From an uncultured Tateyamaria sp. (GTDB lineage: Bacteria; Pseudomonadota; Alphaproteobacteria; Rhodobacterales; Rhodobacteraceae): a stretch of DNA of 64,000 nucleotides. The notes under the pieces are model-generated. The model ran no database searches. It was not told the origin of the DNA and was given only the letters and a program-made list of their open reading frames with translations. Location: positions 62,001 through 126,000 of the forward strand of contig NZ_CANMBJ010000005.1 in assembly GCF_947496075.1 (NCBI RefSeq), written 5' to 3'. Positions 59,090 through 64,000 of the stretch are shown in pieces (position 1 is the first letter of the stretch; every line of letters begins with the position of its first letter). The translations under genes were made by a program, and so were the position numbers.

Positions 59090-59314
59090 ATGAATGCTCC
59101 TTCTGATATCTCGATGAAGACCGACGAGGTATTGCGCGTTGAACTGGAAGTGTTCAAACGCGAGCATCGTGATTTGGACGAAGCCATTCATGCATTGCAG
59201 GAAAAGGCCACGGGCGACCAGCTGACCATCCAGCGCCTGAAGAAGAAAAAGCTTAGGCTGAAGGACCAGATCGCGATCATCGAGGATCGTTTGACCCCCG
59301 ATATCATCGCCTGA
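59090..59314 (+). CDS. YdcH/DUF465 family protein
   Basis: A 74-residue, almost fully helical protein. The segment VELEVFKREHRDLDEAIHALQEKATGDQLTIQRLKKKKLRLKDQIAIIEDRL is the family signature, forming a hairpin coiled coil. These proteins are conserved in proteobacteria but of unknown role. Convergent with the next gene (3 bases). Confidence 0.87.
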   Translation: MNAPSDISMKTDEVLRVELEVFKREHRDLDEAIHALQEKATGDQLTIQRLKKKKLRLKDQIAIIEDRLTPDIIA

Positions 59315-59317
59315 TCC

Positions 59318-59677
59318 CTATTCGCCGCGCGTGAGGGTGTGCCACCCGTCCCTGTCCACCGCCTTGAGCCGTGCCAGGGCGCGTTCGGCATCCGCACGGA
59401 TCGTATCCCTGCTCTGATCCTTTACGCCTTCGATCTGGGCCACCAGTGCGTCGATCTCGGGCAGGTCCGTCTTGGTTGCCGCCGCGAGGGTCTGCAATGC
59501 TTCGAGCACCTTGCCCAGTTGCGTGCCGTAGCTGGCCACATCGGTTTGGATCCTGGCCTCAATCTCGGCGCTGCCTGCGATATCAGGGGAAAAGACGCGC
59601 GGCACGATTTCCTGTGTCACATCGCCGGAAAATGGGGCGCGGAACATGGGCGCCCAGACGTCAAACGGGGTCATCAT
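59318..59677 (-). CDS. Helical protein of unknown function, phasin-like in appearance
   Basis: A 119-residue protein. The start at 59677 follows AAGGAG; the frame is open further to 59734 without support. The N-terminal part MTPFDVWAPMFRAPFSGDVTQEIVPRVFSPDIAG is followed by a long amphipathic helix region (AEIEARIQTDVASYGTQLGKVLEALQTLAAATKTDLPEIDALVAQIEGVKDQS) ending in Arg/Ala-rich repeats. That pattern suggests a coiled-coil or surface-binding protein, but I do not recognise a family. Confidence 0.6.
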   Translation of the reverse strand: MMTPFDVWAPMFRAPFSGDVTQEIVPRVFSPDIAGSAEIEARIQTDVASYGTQLGKVLEALQTLAAATKTDLPEIDALVAQIEGVKDQSRDTIRADAERALARLKAVDRDGWHTLTRGE

Positions 59678-59813
59678 TTTGCAATCTCCTTGTCTCAATG
59701 CTGCCAGCCTTGCCGCAGCGCAGCATCGTGTCAAATGAAACCCGCTGTGCCGCCATTGCCCCGCGCCGCGATCTGGCTATAGTGCGCGCTTTCTGACCGC
59801 AGGGCGATTTGAG

Positions 59814-60308
59814 ATGACAGACACCCCTCCCCCCGTTGGCATCATCATGGGCAGCCAGTCGGACTGGCCCACCATGCGTGAAGCTGCCGAGATGCTGGAC
59901 GCGCTTGAGGTGCCGTACGAGGCGCACATCGTGTCCGCCCATCGCACGCCGGATCGGCTGTGGGATTACGGCAAGACGGCTGTGGACCGGGGATTGAAGG
60001 TGATCATTGCGGGTGCCGGCGGTGCGGCCCATTTGCCGGGCATGATGGCGTCAAAGACCCGCGTGCCTGTGATTGGTGTGCCGGTGCAGACCAAGGCGCT
60101 GAGCGGGGTTGATAGTCTCTATTCCATCCTGCAGATGCCGCGCGGTTTCCCAGTGGCAACTATGGCGATTGGGGCAGCAGGTGCGGCCAATGCAGGGCTG
60201 ATGGCCGCGGGCATTCTGGCCGTGTCGGACCCGGCCTTGGCCGAGCGGCTGGAGGCATGGCGCGACGCCCTGTCCGCATCCATCCCTGAGGTGCCGAGCG
60301 ATGACTGA
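59814..60308 (+). CDS. purE: N5-carboxyaminoimidazole ribonucleotide mutase
   Basis: A 164-residue class I PurE, converting N5-CAIR to CAIR in purine synthesis. Motifs are [16 protein letters not shown], the catalytic-His region SAHRTPDRL, and [57 protein letters not shown]. Overlaps purK by 8 bases, a classical purEK operon. Confidence 0.95.
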   Translation: MTDTPPPVGIIMGSQSDWPTMREAAEMLDALEVPYEAHIVSAHRTPDRLWDYGKTAVDRGLKVIIAGAGGAAHLPGMMASKTRVPVIGVPVQTKALSGVDSLYSILQMPRGFPVATMAIGAAGAANAGLMAAGILAVSDPALAERLEAWRDALSASIPEVPSDD

Positions 60309-61368
60309 GCCACTGGCGCCGGGATCGACCATTGGAATTCTGGGCGGCGGCCAGTTGGGCCGTATGCTGTCCGTTGCTGCAAGCCGTTTGGGCTTGCGCA
60401 CGCATGTCTTTGATCCGTCCGCCCAACCCCCAGCGGGTGATGTGGCCCATATGGTGACGACAGCCCCCTACGAGGACAACGACGCCCTTTACGCCTTTGC
60501 CACCACCGTTGACGCTGTCACTTACGAGTTCGAGAACATCCCCACGCTGACGCTGGATGCCCTTGAGGATCACGTGCCGATCCGTCCAGACCGCGAAGCG
60601 CTGCGGGTGAGCCAGGATCGTTTGGTGGAAAAGGACTTTCTGACCGGTTTGGGTTTGAAGACGGCACCCTATGCCGACATTCCCCATGTGGACGCGCTGA
60701 TCAAGGCGATTGCCGATATTGGCACACCGGCGATCCTGAAGACCCGTCGCTTTGGTTATGATGGCAAGGGACAGGCCCGCATCATGGATGCGGCGGGGGC
60801 CGAGGCTGCGCTTGCCGAGATGAACGGCGCGCCTGCAATCCTGGAAGGCTTTGTAGATTTCAGCCACGAGGTATCCGTCATCGCGGCCCGTGGGCTGGAT
60901 GGGGCTGTTGCCTGCTTTGATCCCGGTGAGAACGTGCACAAGGATGGTATCCTGCACACCACCACCGTCCCTGCCCGCCTGAGCGCCAGCCAGCGCACCG
61001 ATGCGGTCCTGCTGGCAGCCAACATCCTGAATGCTCTGGATTATGTGGGGGTGCTGGGCGTTGAGTTGTTTGTCACCCCTCAGGGTCTGATCGTGAACGA
61101 GATTGCGCCGCGTGTGCACAATTCGGGTCACTGGACCCAGAACGGGTGCGTTGTGGACCAGTTCGAGCAGCATATCCGCGCCATAGCGGGCTGGCCGCTT
61201 GGCGATGGGCAACGCCATTCCGATGTGGTCATGGAAAACCTGATCGGGGATGATGTGGATCGGGTTCCGGCACTGGCTGCCGAGGCGGGCACCGCCGTGC
61301 ACCTTTATGGCAAGGCCGAAGCCCGTCCGGGCCGCAAGATGGGCCATGTAAACCGCGTGGTCGGCTAG
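60301..61368 (+). CDS. purK: N5-carboxyaminoimidazole ribonucleotide synthetase
   Basis: A 355-residue ATP-grasp enzyme that carboxylates AIR with bicarbonate and ATP. The N-terminal motif is [23 protein letters not shown], then ATP-grasp segments [13 protein letters not shown] and [20 protein letters not shown], and metal-binding [16 protein letters not shown]. It is co-transcribed with purE. Its TAG stop overlaps the stop of the convergent phnM-like gene in the sequence CTAG (61365-61368). Confidence 0.95.
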   Translation: MTEPLAPGSTIGILGGGQLGRMLSVAASRLGLRTHVFDPSAQPPAGDVAHMVTTAPYEDNDALYAFATTVDAVTYEFENIPTLTLDALEDHVPIRPDREALRVSQDRLVEKDFLTGLGLKTAPYADIPHVDALIKAIADIGTPAILKTRRFGYDGKGQARIMDAAGAEAALAEMNGAPAILEGFVDFSHEVSVIAARGLDGAVACFDPGENVHKDGILHTTTVPARLSASQRTDAVLLAANILNALDYVGVLGVELFVTPQGLIVNEIAPRVHNSGHWTQNGCVVDQFEQHIRAIAGWPLGDGQRHSDVVMENLIGDDVDRVPALAAEAGTAVHLYGKAEARPGRKMGHVNRVVG

Positions 61369-62510
61369 GCCGCTGCCACGAAGCGTTGCGCGATATCACC
61401 AGACATGTAGCTGACCCGCCCGCCCGAGAGTGTGGCGGCCACCCGGTCCGTTTCATCCAGGATCACGATATCCGCCCGTTTGCCCGGCGCGAGCGTACCG
61501 CGATCCGTCAGGCCCAACACTTTCGCAGGGCCGGACGACACCAGCGCCCATGCCCCGGCCATATCCATCAGCCCGCTTTTGGCCAGCATGAGTGCTGCGC
61601 GGCGCGGCGATGGGTAGTGGTAGTCGGATGCGATTGCGTCACAAAACCCCATGGTGATCAGGTCCAGCGCGGAGGCGTTACCCTTGTGCGATCCGCCCCG
61701 CACGACATTGGGCGATCCCAACACAACGAGGTCACCCGCAGCGTGCGCGGCCTCTGCCGCCTGTGCCGTTTCAGGGAACTCGGCAACGGTTGCCCCACGC
61801 GCGCGCCATGCGGCGCGCTGACCAGCGTTAGTGTCGTCGTGACTGCCGATTTGCACGCCTTGTTGTCGAAGCTGCGTGCACAGCGCATCAAGCGCCTCGG
61901 GCACCTCGTCCCCGCGCGCATGCAGGTCCAACAGCATCTGGAAATGGACATCCGGGTTCCGCCCGGCCTTGAGCGCCTGCCCGGTCAGGCGCGGTGGTTT
62001 GCACCCGTCCGCCAAACGGTCATGCGGCAGATGATCATTGAACACGACATAGCCCACCTGCCAGTCCGAAATGCGCTGAGGCAACTCTGCATAAAGGTCA
62101 AGCATATGGGTTTCGAACCGCAATTGCGGGCGCAGGTCTGTTACAACGTCACCGCGCGTGGCGATCATGGCGTTGAACACCTGATCGGCAAAGTCGACGC
62201 TGCGCAGCCCGCCTTCCCAACTGATGAACTGGGCCATGACGGCGGTGGTGATACCGTTGGCTGCGATCTCGGCCTCGGCCGCAACAATCCCTTCGTTCAT
62301 CTGCTTCATCGCGCCCCGGCGCGGGGCCATGTGCCGTTCAAACCCGTCGCCATGCACGTCGACGATACCGGGTAGGATGCGGTACCCGCTCAGATCGGCG
62401 GACCGGCCCGTAGGCGCATCGACCACAACGCCATCAGCCATCGACAGGCGGGCAGTTTCCAGTCCGGAGGGCTGCAGAACCGCACCGCCAACCAGATCAA
62501 TTTTCAGCAT
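61365..62510 (-). CDS. PhnM-like alpha-D-ribose 1-methylphosphonate 5-triphosphate diphosphatase
   Basis: A 381-residue amidohydrolase-fold protein of the PhnM family. Metal-site motifs are [15 protein letters not shown] (HxD/H), SHDDTN, and [31 protein letters not shown] is a typical PhnM signature. PhnM removes pyrophosphate in the carbon-phosphorus lyase pathway. No phnGHIJKL genes occur here, so it may be a separate member or act on another phosphoribosyl substrate. The start at 62510 (or 62513) overlaps the lipase gene stop by about 14 bases, so the two are probably co-transcribed. Confidence 0.83.
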   Translation of the reverse strand: MLKIDLVGGAVLQPSGLETARLSMADGVVVDAPTGRSADLSGYRILPGIVDVHGDGFERHMAPRRGAMKQMNEGIVAAEAEIAANGITTAVMAQFISWEGGLRSVDFADQVFNAMIATRGDVVTDLRPQLRFETHMLDLYAELPQRISDWQVGYVVFNDHLPHDRLADGCKPPRLTGQALKAGRNPDVHFQMLLDLHARGDEVPEALDALCTQLRQQGVQIGSHDDTNAGQRAAWRARGATVAEFPETAQAAEAAHAAGDLVVLGSPNVVRGGSHKGNASALDLITMGFCDAIASDYHYPSPRRAALMLAKSGLMDMAGAWALVSSGPAKVLGLTDRGTLAPGKRADIVILDETDRVAATLSGGRVSYMSGDIAQRFVAAA

Positions 62511-63267
62511 CATCGCTTCCTTGCAGGCAACCCCCGTCCGGACATCCCAGCTGTTCCAGCACGGCATCAATCCAGCGCAGTTCGCGGTCAAAAGCACCAT
62601 TGTCAAGAAAGGTCAGCACCTGCGCGATGACATTCGGGTTGTTCATCATGAAGGTGTGGGTGACAGGCAGCACGATGTGGTCGGACATGCCCGCCACCGG
62701 AGTGGCCAGCACCGACACCTTGCCATCATCCCGCCCCGGCAGGAGCGACGAGAAATAGGGATTGAGGGATTGTTCCCCAGCGATGATGCCCACTGGGTAT
62801 GTGACGGCGGGCAAGCTGCGCGGCAGGCTGTCATCACCCGTGCCAAGTTGCCGGCCTGCGGGGCCGTTGAACCAGCCGAAAGCCTCAAGGTCACCAAGTT
62901 CATCCACCACTTCGCTGCCACGGTTGGGCGGGGCCAGCATCACCACACGGCCCAGATTGGCGGGCACGCCATGGTTGGCAAACCAATAGCGCACAAGAAT
63001 GCCCCCCATCGAGTGCGTAACGAAATGCACCGTTTCGGCACCGCAGCTTTCGAGGGCACGGGGCACAACGTCACGTGCCAGCGTCTCAACCGTTTCGTTG
63101 GTGGACGGATAGCCCGGGCGTATAACGCGGTAGCCATCCGTGAGCAGCGCCTGTTGCAGCACCAGAAGCGATGCCTCGGTCCGGGCAAGCCCGTGCAACA
63201 ACACCACGCAATCCGCGCGGGCACTTGCGGCAATCAGAACAAGAACAAGGACAGCAATCCATCTCAT
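62497..63267 (-). CDS. Secreted alpha/beta hydrolase (lipase-like)
   Basis: A 256-residue hydrolase with a signal peptide ([18 protein letters not shown]) followed by the alpha/beta-hydrolase start [10 protein letters not shown]. The nucleophile elbow is THSMGG (His-Ser-Met-Gly-Gly), consistent with an esterase/lipase. A Cys near the N-terminus and ESCGAETV could form a disulphide. The late His is in LPVTHTFMM. The C-terminus contains two cysteines (LGCPDGGC). Likely periplasmic; substrate unknown. Upstream of, and overlapping, the PhnM-like gene. Confidence 0.83.
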   Translation of the reverse strand: MRWIAVLVLVLIAASARADCVVLLHGLARTEASLLVLQQALLTDGYRVIRPGYPSTNETVETLARDVVPRALESCGAETVHFVTHSMGGILVRYWFANHGVPANLGRVVMLAPPNRGSEVVDELGDLEAFGWFNGPAGRQLGTGDDSLPRSLPAVTYPVGIIAGEQSLNPYFSSLLPGRDDGKVSVLATPVAGMSDHIVLPVTHTFMMNNPNVIAQVLTFLDNGAFDRELRWIDAVLEQLGCPDGGCLQGSDDAEN

Positions 63268-63338
63268 ACCCTTGAGATAGCCCCATGCGCCCGCTTATGG
63301 AATGATTACGCGTCGTCGCCCTTGGAAAGGTTTTGCCC

Positions 63339-63791
63339 ATGCGCCCGAAATCCCCCCGCATCGCCGTCCGCGCCGTGATCGTCGAGGATGAACGTCTGTT
63401 GATGGTCAACGCATGGCACACGGCCAAGAGCGCCTTGATGTGTGCCCCCGGAGGCGGGGTCGAGGTTGGCAGCAGCCTGCCGGACAACCTGGCGCGTGAG
63501 GTCCATGAAGAAACCGGGCTGACGGTCGAAGTTGGCGCGCCGTGTCTGGTCAATGAATACCATGATCCGCCCAGCCAGTTTCATCAGGTCGAGGTGTTCT
63601 TTCGCTGCACCATTGTTCCCGGGACGCTACGCCCGGAGGTGTGGCACGATGCCGAAGCGGTTGTGACCGAGCGGCGTTGGCTGACGGCAGAGGAACTGTC
63701 GCAGGTGCCGCACAAGCCCGACAGCCTTGGGGCTGTTGCCTTTGGCGGCGCAGGTGTCAGTTACGACCCGATTGAGCCGCTGATGCGGTGA
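63339..63791 (+). CDS. Nudix hydrolase
   Basis: A 150-residue Nudix-fold protein. The box at about 38-62 reads GGGVEVGSSLPDNLAREVHEETGL, matching GX5EX7REUXEEXGU except that the first Glu is Ser; the metal-binding REVHEE segment is intact. The start is the ATG at 63339 with GGAAAGG upstream; the in-frame TTG at 63333 is less likely. Possible substrates are nucleoside diphosphate derivatives. Its last 35 bases overlap, in opposite direction, the end of the DMT transporter gene. Confidence 0.85.
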   Translation: MRPKSPRIAVRAVIVEDERLLMVNAWHTAKSALMCAPGGGVEVGSSLPDNLAREVHEETGLTVEVGAPCLVNEYHDPPSQFHQVEVFFRCTIVPGTLRPEVWHDAEAVVTERRWLTAEELSQVPHKPDSLGAVAFGGAGVSYDPIEPLMR

Positions 63792-64000
63792 TTGCAATTG
63801 CGATGCCGCCAATGACCAGGGCTGCGGAAAGCGCAAGCGTGAGCGACAGGGCTTCGCCCAAAAGCAAGGCACCGCCTGCGATTGCGATGATGGGCACGCT
63901 CAACTGCACCACTGCTGCTGTCTGCCCCTGAAGCCGTGGCAGGACCGAGTACCACAGCGCATAGCCCAGGCCGGACGTGACGGCCCCCGACAGGATGGCA
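63757..64000 (-). CDS. EamA/DMT family transporter, C-terminal part (gene cut by window edge)
   Basis: On the minus strand the frame from 64000 to a TGA at 63757-63759 encodes SGAVTSGLGYALWYSVLPRL followed by helices QTAAVVQLSVPIIAIAGGALLLGEALS and a last helix AALVIGGIAIAIT. This is the typical C-terminal end of an EamA (drug/metabolite transporter) protein, about 80 residues, with the start outside the window. Other frames here are shadows. Confidence 0.85.
   Translation of the reverse strand, partial: AILSGAVTSGLGYALWYSVLPRLQGQTAAVVQLSVPIIAIAGGALLLGEALSLTLALSAALVIGGIAIAITASAAQSGRN

Noticed and set aside
1-64000. CRISPR arrays, insertion sequences, prophage or rRNA/tRNA genes
   Set aside because: Looked for repeat-spacer patterns, transposase or integrase motifs and RNA signatures; none found.

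Overview
This window reads as chromosomal sequence from an alphaproteobacterium of the order Rhodobacterales, most likely the Roseobacter group. The evidence is high GC content, dense operons with ATGA or TAATG start/stop overlaps, many TRAP and ABC uptake systems, and typical neighbour pairs: bdhA with a patatin gene, DUF1150 with Hsp20, lgt with midA and pgeF, and purE with purK. I see no rRNA, tRNA, CRISPR array, prophage or insertion sequence. The right edge cuts a DMT-family transporter gene.

Layout. 1-8.2 kb: a dipeptide/oligopeptide ABC system with two tandem binding proteins, two permeases, a small protein of unknown function and a fused DppD-DppF ATPase, interrupted by an opposite-strand lipoprotein gene. 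8.3-12.5 kb: MFS exporter, secreted cupin protein, patatin lipase and 3-hydroxybutyrate dehydrogenase. 12.6-16.6 kb: a divergent catabolic cluster (lactonase and ABM protein against a beta-decarboxylating dehydrogenase, Gfo/Idh oxidoreductase and FCD-type GntR repressor) around a candidate GntR operator. 16.6-22.5 kb: IclR regulator, TRAP transporter and divergent GMC oxidoreductase. 22.5-30.2 kb: LacI regulator and an unusual carbohydrate ABC operon containing a GH63-like hydrolase. 30.2-32.1 kb: the otnC/otnK pair for four-carbon acid sugars.

32.2-42.6 kb is mostly housekeeping and small regulators: a FabH-like synthase, RidA with a WYL regulator, thymidine kinase, ArsH, a glycerophosphodiesterase, a 2-hydroxyacid dehydrogenase, a CsaA-like protein, ProC, YbjN and UbiK. 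42.7-48.8 kb holds lgt-midA-pgeF, a Hint-domain protein, and an Lrp regulator divergent from trxB. 48.9-52.8 kb holds a membrane adenylate cyclase with a histidine-rich anchor and a [2Fe-2S] domain, then a long reading frame in which a MarR-type DNA-binding domain runs in frame into sulfate adenylyltransferase/APS kinase. 53-64 kb holds PhzF, Rrf2 with an MFS exporter, a multicopper oxidase with MarR, DUF1150/Hsp20, purEK, a solitary PhnM-like hydrolase, a secreted lipase, a Nudix protein and the partial DMT transporter.

The observations I rate highest are: the MarR-SAT-APSK continuous frame behind an 11-bp-arm inverted repeat; the redox-sensor-like adenylate cyclase; a 16-bp palindrome (TGTCCCCGCGGGGACA) found three times, always between genes; and the carbohydrate ABC operon, with an extra periplasmic domain in one permease, an N-terminal membrane extension in the other, and a repeat-bearing 61-codon frame coupled at both ends between them. 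Family assignments come from reading translated motifs. No database search was run.
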